Origin: Dryas octopetala
Taxonomy: Eukaryota; Streptophyta; Magnoliopsida; Rosales; Rosaceae
NCBI GenBank assembly: GCA_963921425.1
Contig: OY992833.1
Location: 13,619,738-13,683,737 of the forward strand
Direction: 5' to 3'
Length of the DNA: 64,000 bases
Shown: positions 47,605 to 64,000 of the stretch, in pieces
How the letters are laid out: each line of letters starts with the position of its first letter
Numbering within the stretch: position 1 is the stretch's first letter
Translations under genes and position numbers: made by a program
The notes under the pieces: model-generated
Told to the model about the DNA's origin: nothing
Databases searched by the model: none
The model's input: only the letters and a program-made list of their open reading frames with translations

Positions 47605-48722
47605 GGCTTAATTATCGATTTACCACCCAAAATTGTAACTCATTCTCACTTTACCACCTGAAAGTTTTTTTGTCCCAGATTACCACCTGTAACTTACATC
47701 CGTGTCCCATTTTACCTTGTTCCGTCAACAATTCCGTTAATGCTGACGTGGCGCGCTAGATGTGCGCCACATGTCACATCTTTTTTGTATTTTTTAATTT
47801 TTTTAATTTTTTTAATTTTTCTATTTTTATAAACTTTGAAAATTAATTAAAAATAGCTCCGAACTTAGAAAAATACACGGAAAATTCCTACCGACTTGTC
47901 TTAACTAGTACTAATTTACTATGGGGTCAAAATGCCAATTTTCCCTCTAAAAATTTCCAAAAAATTTGGAAAGTCCAAATTTATTTCTAGAAAATTAAAA
48001 TACTCTAGACTCTTTGAAAATTCATAGAATAATCTCCCGAACTCCAAAAAATATGAGGTCTGCACCGTTAGTCTTCTAAAAACTAACAATACCTTTCTCG
48101 TGAACACTTGCTACCCAAAAGACCTCTCGGTCTTAGAGAAAAATAAAATTCTCTATAAAATAAATTCTAGAAAAATTCTAAAATTTCTGTAAAGTCTCGA
48201 AATAATTCTCTAAAACAAGCTTTTGGTAATTTTTCAAAATATTTTTGAGAATTTGTCCAAGAGTTTACGAAAATTCTAGAATTTTTTCTAGAATTTATTT
48301 AATAGAGGAAAGTTTATTTTAATTTTTTAGAAATAAATTTGGACTTTCTAATTTTTTTGAAAATTTTTAGAGGGCAAATTGGTAATTTAACCTTATAGTA
48401 AATTAGTGCTAGTCAAGACGAGTCCGTAGGAATTTTTTTTGTATTTTTCTGAATTCAGAGCTATTTTTAATTAATTTTCAAAGTTTATAAAAATTAAAAA
48501 ATAAAAAAATGGGAAAAAAAAAAAAGATGTGACACGTGGCGCACATCTAGCGCGCCACGTCAGCATTAACGGCCAGATCGTCATCATTAACGGAATTGTT
48601 GACGGAACAAGGTAAAATGGGACACGGATGTAAGTTACAGGTGGTAATCTGGGACAAAAAAACTTTCAGGTGGTAAAGTGGGAATGAGTTACAGTTTTGG
48701 GTGGTAAATCGATAATTAAGCC
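47605..48722. mobile_element. Fold-back Mutator-type element, perfect 9-bp duplication
   Basis: A 1118-bp element flanked by TTAATATTA at 47596-47604 and 48723-48731. Its terminal arms (GGCTTAATTATCGATTTACC left; same on the minus strand right) match almost base for base for about 190 bp, including GTGGCGCGCTAGATGTGCGCC. The pairing continues inwards: AATTAAAAATAGCTC, CTAGTACTAATTTACTAT and AAAGTCCAAATTTATTTCTA all recur inverted, so most of the element could form one hairpin with arms of about 500 nt. The right arm has a short insertion (CCAGATCGTCATCATTAACG) missing from the left. No coding capacity. Confidence 0.9.
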
Positions 48723-48731
48723 TTAATATTA

Positions 48732-49780
48732 ATAATATGAAGAAAATCAAACCAAGGCTTCCTCCATAGAATGCTAATTGCAAAATTATCCAAGAACAAG
48801 AAAAGAAGATTCTCACATGCAATAGTAATCCAAGGAACATCTATAAATCTACTCTTAAAATTGTTGGAAATATTGTTAATACAGATGTTACTTTGGAATT
48901 GAAAATAAATTCCTACAAAACTCCACAAATACCAAACGTTATCAAATGATAATAGTACTTAACATAATACTAAAATAAATTAAATAATAATAGAAATCAT
49001 TAATAATTCCCTCCAAATTACTGCAGAGTTATCTTGGTGTAAATAAAACTTATAGGTTGAGGCGTGTGGATACATTGTCCTTTGGTGTAACAGGTTATGA
49101 CGTCCTACCCTCCAGGATATAACCAACCATGATCCTTATAACCATACACTCACAATACTTGGATCATTCAAAACAACTTGATTTTTTTCCTTTGGCATTG
49201 AAGAGATGGAATATAATCAATAGATTGAGTAACAATAGGAAGAACAAAGAACACGCAAGAAGAAAAGAGGGAAGATAAATGAGTGAACGAGAATATCTCT
49301 AAAAATCAGCTCGGCCACATACACTATTGGATTTACATTTATACAAGTAGATGATCATTTAGACATTGGGCATTAAAAGACTAGAATTTAATTAATGGGC
49401 AAACAAAACTGTCAAGCCAACATCTAAATGGAATGGCTGCAATAATGAATCAAATGATATAGGTTATAAAGCTCAATGTTAAATAGAAAGGGAGATAAAG
49501 CAAATCAATTGCTTTTAATTAATACAAATTGGTTATCAAATTTGAATTTACTAATATGATAAATGTATGAATGAAACGGCTCTACTAATTAACATCTATT
49601 AATCTGAATATGTATTTTGAAATACTTCAACTAAAATTCCAACAATAACATTGTCCAAATCCCACATAGTCAAAAACATCATCGAAATAATACTAACATC
49701 ATCCAAATCTTTCCAACATCTTCCAAACCTTTCAAATATAATCCAAATCATAATAACATAATCAAAATCAATAAAATTAA
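48732..49780. other. Spacer without recognised genes
   Basis: AT-rich. The part 49630-49770 is low-complexity, with repeated CATCATCCAAAT and TCCAAAC-like words. No delimited element was found. Confidence 0.4.
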
Positions 49781-49781
49781 T

Positions 49782-50110
49782 CTATTTGTTTAAACGAATT
49801 GTCTCCCTTGTAGCCACATCTTTTATACTGTGAAGTTGCTTGAGTTTGTTCACCCGGTTTTCGTATGTACCTAACAGATCACGTTGTTGTGTGCTTGTGT
49901 CACCACGTTGCAAAATAGGTGGCAAAGGGTGTCTTGGACTCATGTGTAGCTGCAAAACAAACATTAGAATATGAATTACTTAAACATGACTAAAATAATA
50001 AATATCAAAAATTAATTTGAGTTAAATTTGGTGTCATACATGAATTCATTAATGTAGTCCATGTTATGTTCCAACCAAGCTACCTCGAGTAGAGGCATCA
50101 CCCCCTTGTT
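49782..50110 (-). pseudogene. Unassigned gene fragment with intron-like signals
   Basis: On the minus strand a frame reads LLEVAWLEHNMDYINEFM, meets a GTATGA donor-like site near 50035, and after an acceptor-like TGTTTTGCAG at about 49951 continues LHMSPRHPLPPILQRGDTST to a stop at 49782. The joined frame is plausible as the end of a plant transposon-captured or mobile-domain gene, but I do not recognise the family. More fragments may lie upstream to about 50640. Confidence 0.25.
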
Positions 50111-50699
50111 GCTTCTGCAAAATAAAATAGTAAATTTAAAGTTATCTCCTATTGTTCGATTGAAGATAATCAAAAAAAAGCACATCATCTGGTTAGGGGC
50201 AGCCGAACAATGGCCAAGTATACGGCTGTGTCTCACCGAGCGGGGCATTCAATTACATTTTCAAATTAAATTATTCAATGGGGGTTCATCGAATATAATT
50301 CATGTGTTCGGATAATCCGAACAAATAATTTGTATTCGATTACCATCCTCTGAACAGACTGTATGCGGAAAATTTCAAATGAAAGTGTTTGGTAGATTTC
50401 CACAAAGTTAGTTTTCACCATTATATAGATACCTATGGAGTCCGTTTTAGGAATTGGCGACTTACCCATTCAGTGACTTTGGCACTGGACAATAAAAATG
50501 GAATTATTATTTTTAAATTAATGTTATCGTGTTCAGTTTTGGCCTACCGAACGAAACACGAACCATAATGTTTCCAAAACATCATATGCACAAAAAGTTG
50601 TAGAGAAATGAAAAAAATATGGACACATACCTCATTTGGAGGCTCTCAAAGAATGATTTCACCCTCCATTCGCCTAAAAAGGCTTGTTTAGATGATATG

Positions 50700-52300
50700 G
50701 GGCCAAGAAATGTTAGCATTTAGAGTTGGGTTTCAGAGCGAGAGTGAGAGTAAGAGTGAGGTTGATGAAGGGTTGGAGTTGTTGGTAACTGGTAGGGTAT
50801 AGAAAGTAAATTTGGTTTTTTTTTTTTTTTTAAATAAAATAGTCCTTAATGGTTATTTCATAATTAATGAGATATTTTGTACTATTCATGTAAAAAAGAT
50901 ATGTAGGTTAGGGAGAACAAATTTTTTGGTAGGAATGGAATTCCCCATTGAAGTATTGGACCTCAACCATTGTCCTTCATAGAAATGGTTACTAGTCATG
51001 ACTCATGGCTTTGGTTAGAGCTTGGAACCCGAAGAAATATTTTCTTTTAATGTTTGTTTTCAAGGGTTTGATACTATTAGTTTAACAAAGTTATAGAGAA
51101 AAGAGGAGTCAAGTAAATAAATAAGTGGGTTTAAATAGCCTCATCATTATTCCAAGTTAATTGCTAGATTTTTGTTGTCTCAGCGCATAACATGGCCCAA
51201 GAAGAGAAGATGATCGCGTGGCATGAGGCAAACATTTTAGACGAAAAATGTAAAATAAATGATGAAAGGAGTCATTTGGTGACATGATGATTAGTTATTT
51301 TATGGAGTAAAGTGTCACAAAATCTCTTTTGGGCCACAATGCATAACCGGTCATAGTCTATGAATATTTATGTAAGGAGAAATTTACAAAATTAGTCAAA
51401 ATTTATATCATTTAAAGATCTTTAGTCTTTTTATTTTATTTTTAGAAATCTAATATTTTTTCAACAAAAAAAATCTAAGTTTTAATAGTTCTATATAGTG
51501 TTCTAGTTTTCCTTGAATAGTGCTTGAATGCATTTGAGTACTTTTCGATAGGGTTCGAGCATTACTTAAAGGAGATTTGAACGCTACTCAAGGAAAGCTC
51601 AAGTAGAGTTAGAATTCTAAAACTTAAAAAAATAGGTTAAAAGTGTTTAGTGCAAGCAAAATATTTGTTAAGTCTTCAAAATTTCTCTTTTTCATTTGAC
51701 TCTAAACAAAATTTCTAGTTTTGTTTTTTGGAATTAAAGAAAATTACATCTTTGTTTTGGCCAAGATTCAAGAATAAAATTACATGTTTAGTCGGCCTAA
51801 TTATTATTTGAGATAATTAGGTTTGAGTTTTTTAGAAAAACAATTTTTAGATAAAGACCGATAGTGTTTTAAAATTTATAAGAAAATTTTTGTAATTCAT
51901 AATAAAATCCTTTAATTTATAAGAAATTTTGTTTAATTCATAATAAAGTCCTTTTAATTTATAATAAAATCATTTTAATTTATAATAAAGTCTTCTCCCA
52001 TTTTGAAGAGTATTTTTCCTTTTAAGGTGTAGAGTGAGTTTTGTAAAGACTGTATATTACGTTTTAACTTTGGAATTTTGGAAGGGTGTAGAATAAGTTT
52101 TGTAGAGATTGTATGCTAGGTCCGTCCAAAATTTTAGAATTAAAACCTATCATAAAATCATCAAAAAAAAAAAAAATATTTTGATTAAAAATCTTAAATC
52201 AGATCGTAATTTAAGAAAAATCCATGAATTATGCGTCTCCCTTGTTATTTTTAGGATTACTAAGAGTAAAAAATGGATGCAGTGACTCCCACTACTCGCT
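50700..52300. repeat. Spacer with small tandem repeats
   Basis: Contains four units of about 25 bp of the type TTTTAATTTATAATAAAgTC at 51885-51990, and a duplicated segment of about 70 bp around GTGTAGA.TGAGTTTTGTA.AGA at 52020-52130. No gene is seen. Confidence 0.5.
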
Positions 52301-52308
52301 ACTCCGTC

Positions 52309-52315
52309 TATAAAA
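52309..52315 (+). promoter_or_regulatory. TATA box of the calreticulin gene, with adjacent W-box core
   Basis: TATAAAA at 52309-52315 lies 63-69 bp before the ATG at 52378. A TTGACC motif, the core bound by WRKY factors, follows at about 52322. Both are consensus matches only. Confidence 0.55.
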
Positions 52316-52377
52316 ATCAAGTTGACCAAAGCGATTTGCGAGTCTCTCTGTAATGGTCTCTACTTTCTAGCACAAAG

Positions 52378-59764
<7,387 letters not shown>

Positions 59765-60502
59765 GGCCTCAGCGGATGTTTTCCCATTTGTATTACAGCT
59801 ATGGGAAAGGCAAAGCATTCCGAATTACTAGAGAAGCATGTTTTATTGTCCGAAGGACGTGCCTTGTGTGTTGTTGTACAATTGTTTTAACATCAAACTC
59901 AGGCCCCTGTTAATTGCCCATGTTGGGTTTATTTGAACCATTGGACTTGATTTTGGCTCCATTGCATATTTAACATGGAGTTTTGGATTGTGACTTGTGG
60001 TTCACGGGAGAATATGAAATTGTGATGAGAGCCAATTTGGAATCTGCACTGTGTTCGGAATATAACCATTAAGTTGTGGACTGTTGCTTGTTGGAATATT
60101 ACAAGTTTGAATACAACGTAAGATCCTGTAGTCCCCCATCCAACTAAACTTAGCTACTTGTCTAAAGAACACATGTTATCCTCAATTATTAATAGCATGA
60201 ATAATTTTTTTTCTTGCTTATACGAAAAGCATGACTGAACTTATGTATTGCATGAAACACTCATCAATTCAATCAAAGAGAAAAAACACATATTAAATTG
60301 AATCAACCACAAGAAAAATATAATCATTGCACCCCAAAATTTGAATCAAAATAACAAATCACATAAATAAAGTGTAGGTTTTCCCCTAGCCTTAGCTAGG
60401 CATTCAGTTCTCCATAACAAAGAAAATAAAATCCTAAAAATAAAAGCAAGTTGGGAGAGAAGAATAGAATAGGTCTCCACTGTTGTGTGATCTTCTCCTT
60501 AA
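59765..60502. other. 3' UTR and flank of the calreticulin gene
   Basis: Probably 3' UTR to about 60120, T- and G-rich; then AT-rich intergenic DNA with no gene. Confidence 0.45.
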
Positions 60503-60988
60503 GAGCATGTACAATGGCATGATTAAATGCTATGCTAAAAGCCATATACAGTAGAATTGACAAAAAAAAAAAAAAAAAACCCACTACGCATGTCTATATT
60601 TAATATTTGCTATGCTAAAGCTATATTTTTCACTATATAGCAAATGCTATTGTGGATGTTAAGAAATTTGTAGCCCCACATAAAAATAAAAAATAAAAAA
60701 ATAAAAAAATAAAAAAATAAAAAAAACATATGAGGAAAGAGAAAATTAGAGTTGGTTTGTGGAAGTTGACTGGTTGAGAAGAAAGAGATTGTTGAAGGTG
60801 TAAGTTATGCAAGAAAGAGAATTAAACTTCATGTGGGTGTTGGAGTCAATGTTTTATACACATGGCTTGTCCTTATTGGTTGAACACAAGATTATAACTT
60901 TTGTACCATTGAAACAAAAACTACAAAAGTTACAACAAAAAGCTAAAATTTTAGGATAGCTTTTAGCTTTTTCCCATTGTACATGCTC
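60503..60988. mobile_element. MITE with GAGCATGTACAATGG ends
   Basis: The left end GAGCATGTACAATGG is repeated inverted at the right end (CCATTGTACATGCTC), followed on both sides by AGCTAAAAG/CTATGCTAAAAGC-like text. The flanks are TAA (left) and ATA (right), so the 3-bp duplication is imperfect. An A-rich (AAATAAAA)n tract lies inside at 60670-60725. Confidence 0.75.
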
Positions 60989-61243
60989 ATATATAGCTAT
61001 AATAGTCTTTGCGCACAAGAAAAAAGAGAGGTCCTTCACGCGTAGTAGGCTAGGATGATGACACCACCACAACTATTAGGGCTCCAACATCATCTAGGAA
61101 AGCTTGATCAATTAGAAGAATTCAACCCATTTATATATAATGAAATCATATAACATGGGCTCAACTTCTCTTTTTCCTTTCATCATTTTTATTTTTATAT
61201 CTCTATGACTTTACTACACGCTCCTCTAATATTATACGCCTAA

Positions 61244-61632
61244 GAGCATCTCTAACAGTTTAGCTAAACTTTCATCCTTAATTATTTTAGCTAGATTTTT
61301 TAAAAAAACTCACTCCAATAGCTTCTTGATCTATTCACTTAGCTATTTTAGCTTTTACTTTTTTGTTACTCAAACCTAACTAGAAGGAGAGAGAAAATAG
61401 CTATTAGCTAAATCTCAACTTTATATTAAAAATTGACATTGTTTTGTTGTCAATATTATTTTTTGGGTCTTTGTGATTTTTTTATTTTTTAAAAAATAAT
61501 AAAATCTCTTAAAATTAGCTAAAATACAGAACATTGTTGTTTTAAAATTTTAAAACTGATTAGCTAAAATAACTTTTCAACTATTTTACAACAAATATAG
61601 CTAAAATTTAGCTATCCTTGTTGGAGTTGCTC
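61244..61632. mobile_element. Tourist-like MITE, TAA duplication
   Basis: Inverted ends GAGCATCTCTAACAG and, on the minus strand, GAGCAACTCCAACAAGG, with TAA at 61241-61243 and 61633-61635. The interior repeats the word TAGCTAAA in both orientations. The 389-bp size and TAA duplication fit the Tourist (PIF/Harbinger) class. Confidence 0.8.
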
Positions 61633-61639
61633 TAAGTCT

Positions 61640-62922
61640 CATGTTTGATTGATTTAAACATTGAAATCTATCAGTGGGTTAGAGCTTATCTTCTTTATTT
61701 TCCCTGCACATCAAATAAATGACATAATGAGATAATCACAAAATAAAGAGTAAATGGCAAATCATTAATGTTTATTTCAATTTCCAAATATTTTATGATA
61801 ATGTTAAATTAAGACTAACAAATTGCAATTATAAAATTAAAGTGCACAAAATATAAAGATTAAGAACAATAAACAAGCACTTTTGAGCTATTATCACACC
61901 TTTGGAGGGAGCTGATTGACGAGTGAGTGAGGGACTGCTTAAGCCAGCTTGCTAAGTAGAGAAGACTCAGAAGAGGTATATGTTAGGATGGGTTTTGCTG
62001 CCGCTTCAGAGATATATAGTAAAGAGTGTATAAAAGGTGTCTATTTCCTTAGTGCATGATATCACTCACTTGGTCCTGCATTTTGTTTTTGGAGCAGTGA
62101 GGCTTCCTTGTCTGTGTTTACAAACATCCTTTGTTGTCTATGTGACTGGTGTTTATCTGTATGTGATTGAGCATCTCAAATTAACTGCCTTTTACAGTCA
62201 ACCTCATATGCAATTTTGTCTTTAAATATTGGATGTTAATCTGTTAAATCTAGTTTGACACCAAGAGTTTGAGAAAAAAGATAGTGAGTGTCTATTCAAC
62301 CCGGCCCCTTCCAGGCATGCCGTAGTCTATCTAGTGCACTTCACATTCACTTTCTAAACGAATTGATTTTATATCATATTAAAAAGAAAATAATAAAATG
62401 AATACTTATTAAGTTAATAACTCAACTTACTTATCTTTCAATCAAAAACATCTATAACATTCAGAGGTTCACCTTGATTATTAGACTTAGTATGTGTGGT
62501 GAGAAGGTTGCTTATTGTTTCCAAATTAATAATGCTAGCAATTACATATTTGCAAAAATTTAACTGTAATGAATTTCATGTATGAAGCTCATAAGTCGTT
62601 TGAATGACAAATTTATTTTTAAAAAAATCATTCATATTTCACACAATTAAAAATTGTACAAAAAGCGTGTCTACGTAATTTATTACAAAGAAATATACTT
62701 TTGTGTATATATACTAACTATTTTGTTAATAATAATAACAATGATAGTTTTGGTAAGTGTAACATAATAGAGACAAAAACGTTAATTTTTGGTAAAATAT
62801 ATACAAAATGTGTGTATACTTTATGTTTCAATTCTTTGTTAATGAAGAAAGGAATTGAAGTAAAGCATGATCATTCGTACCTCTAAATTTTCCATCATAG
62901 GTTTCATACTTCATAAAGTACA
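61640..62922. other. Intergenic DNA, nothing recognised
   Basis: No supported gene or delimited repeat. Short open frames at 62037-62225 and 62701-62886 lack motifs. Confidence 0.4.
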
Positions 62923-63446
62923 CTAGTATCCCACAAATCCACGATCTTTAAGACATTCAAAAGCTTTTTGTATAATACATATGTTGCGAATTTCATTTGA
63001 TTCTTTATGGTTGCATTCACGAGCAACCTTGCGTACACATTTTTTTAGTGCACGATAGAACTTTCTGTTGCCCTTCATATGAGAAAAGTAAATATCTTCA
63101 TCAACTAGAAGGGGTGCACTACAAAAAAAGTGAGCAAAGCACACCCCTCATTGGTGGCACAAAATGGGGTGTCAATTGGGAACTTTAGTCCCTATTACCC
63201 AATTGACACCCATTTTTGTTAAAATCGAGACACTTCAGTCCCTATTGCCTAATTGCCACCCCATTCTATGTCACCAATGAGGGTGTGCTTTACTCACTTT
63301 TTTTGTAGTGGTGGAAGAATATGAGAGGGAAGTGAAGAAGGAGAAAGAGTGGGAGATGAAGCATCTTCTCCTTGCACTACAACTTCGATAAGAATCATAA
63401 ATCCGAATATTAACACCATAAGCACTCTTAAATGATATTTTTCCAT
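62923..63446 (-). CDS. Small secreted cysteine-containing protein gene, interrupted by a CACTA MITE
   Basis: Minus-strand gene with ATG at 63446-63444. Residues 1-25 are a signal peptide (MEKYHLRVLMVLIFGFMILI). A Ser/Pro-rich stretch follows (SSPTLSPSSLPSHILPP), reaching 63314. There the frame meets a 194-bp CACTA MITE (63117-63310) and continues in register beyond it: LLVDEDIYFSHMKGNRKFYR, then a region with four Cys spaced C-x7-C-x11-C-x7-C, and a TAG stop at 62923-62925. Without the insertion the frame is 109 codons including the stop. Splicing at sites inside the MITE (intron 63119-63297, GTGAGT...TTTGTAG) would also keep the frame, adding six codons. So this is either a disrupted gene or a gene with a transposon-derived intron. 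I do not recognise the family; four paired Cys and a signal peptide suggest a secreted peptide. Confidence 0.6.
63117..63310. mobile_element. CACTA (En/Spm-type) MITE, GTG duplication
   Basis: Inverted ends CACTACAAAAAAAGTGAG at both sides, followed by AAAGCACACCC in both arms. The 3-bp duplication GTG lies at 63114-63116 and 63311-63313. The CACTA start and 3-bp duplication place it in the En/Spm superfamily. The element is short, near-palindromic at the ends and non-coding. Confidence 0.92.
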
Positions 63447-63499
63447 TGATTTTACTCGTTTTGTTTTTTGCTTCTTTTTGAAATATTTGTTTCAAAGGT

Positions 63500-63509
63500 T
63501 AATATATAT
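63500..63509 (-). promoter_or_regulatory. TATA box of the small secreted protein gene
   Basis: On the minus strand TATATATATT lies about 55-65 bp upstream of the ATG at 63446, a normal spacing for a plant promoter. Confidence 0.45.
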
Positions 63510-63710
63510 ACCACAAGGGTTTTGAGGTATCTACCCTTTGACATACTTTAATCGTTAAAGAATTTCATATTCATCTATTTTATATTACTTTAATATATCT
63601 GATTAAATTTTATTCTTTAAAGTATATGTTTGTTTAAACAAAGAGTGGTAAAATTACTTTGATTGAAGGTTTTTCTTTTGTTGTCAAACTTTGATTATAT
63701 TATATAAATA

Positions 63711-64000
63711 TCTAGAGGGAGCTTCAAGTAAGGATGCCCTTACTTTAAAAAAAGTATGACATTCTCTTTTGATACCTCCCAGCGATGCAGTTCAATGATC
63801 GGAATCATTGATCTGTTTTTTAAGTCTCTCCTAAATCGGTAATTTTTTAATCATCTAAAATATGTAGACAAACATAGTCTATCACATAAAATTGAAATGA
63901 AGTTGATGGTAATAAACTGGCTAAACAGTTTTTGATTTGGCTGATTTTTTACAAGGTTGATCTTTAAATGATGTCTTAAAATATAGACGATTCCGATCAT
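63711..64000. mobile_element. Fold-back MITE, cut by the window end
   Basis: Starts after a TA-rich tract (TATTATATAAATATCTAG). Its right part (ATTTTTTACAAGGTTGATCTTT, then AATATAGACGATTCCGATCA) follows the same order as the arms of the elements at 18722-19120 and 19131-19535, and an inverted partner (ATCGGAATCATTGATC) lies at 63798-63814. The far end is outside the window. Confidence 0.5.

Overview
This is a nuclear window from a eudicot plant. The evidence is AT-rich DNA with GT-AG introns, plant gene families (a plant matrix metalloproteinase, a DUF936 protein, a calreticulin-3 type protein) and dense plant transposons. A woody rosid such as a Rosaceae is my guess, not something the sequence proves. 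Protein genes occupy a small part of the window; most of the rest is DNA transposons and their non-autonomous derivatives.

Layout. 1-2532: right part of a broken PIF/Harbinger element. 2533-9700: short inverted-repeat elements, GC-rich hAT-type MITEs and tandem repeats. 9777-10794: a TATA box and a one-exon matrix metalloproteinase gene. 11.5 kb: a LINE RNase H fossil. 13577-16414: a hAT element with 8-bp target duplication and no transposase. 16.4-18.3 kb: an LTR-retrotransposon remnant cut by a 586-bp hAT MITE. 18.6-21.2 kb: a run of fold-back MITEs, three of them sitting in TA microsatellites. 22422-30147: a four-exon DUF936 gene (735 aa); its 3.4-kb third intron holds an antisense, intronless, truncated copy of N-acetylglucosaminyltransferase I. 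31231-35980: a decayed MuDR-type Mutator element. 36.5-40.4 kb: Ty3/gypsy gag remains and a repeated unit. 40825-46748: a roughly 1-kb Mutator element (9-bp duplication) into which a 4.9-kb hAT element (8-bp duplication, decayed BED/DUF659/hAT transposase) inserted. 47605-48722: an almost fully fold-back Mutator-type element with a perfect 9-bp duplication. 52378-59764: a 14-exon calreticulin-3 gene (422 aa, HDEL end). 60.5-61.6 kb: two small MITEs. 62923-63446: a small secreted cysteine-containing protein gene on the minus strand, interrupted by a 194-bp CACTA MITE. 63.7 kb to the end: another fold-back MITE cut by the window edge.

The protein genes are not an operon or a cluster. The metalloproteinase is predicted to act outside the cell, calreticulin-3 in ER glycoprotein folding, and the GnT-I parent gene in Golgi N-glycan processing. 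Their closeness is probably chance.

The most notable observation is the CACTA MITE in the small secreted protein gene. Its terminal repeats supply a GTGAGT donor and a T-tract/TAG acceptor, and splicing there would keep the reading frame, so the transposon may be acting as a new intron. All exon coordinates come from reading splice consensus and frame by hand. No homology search was run.
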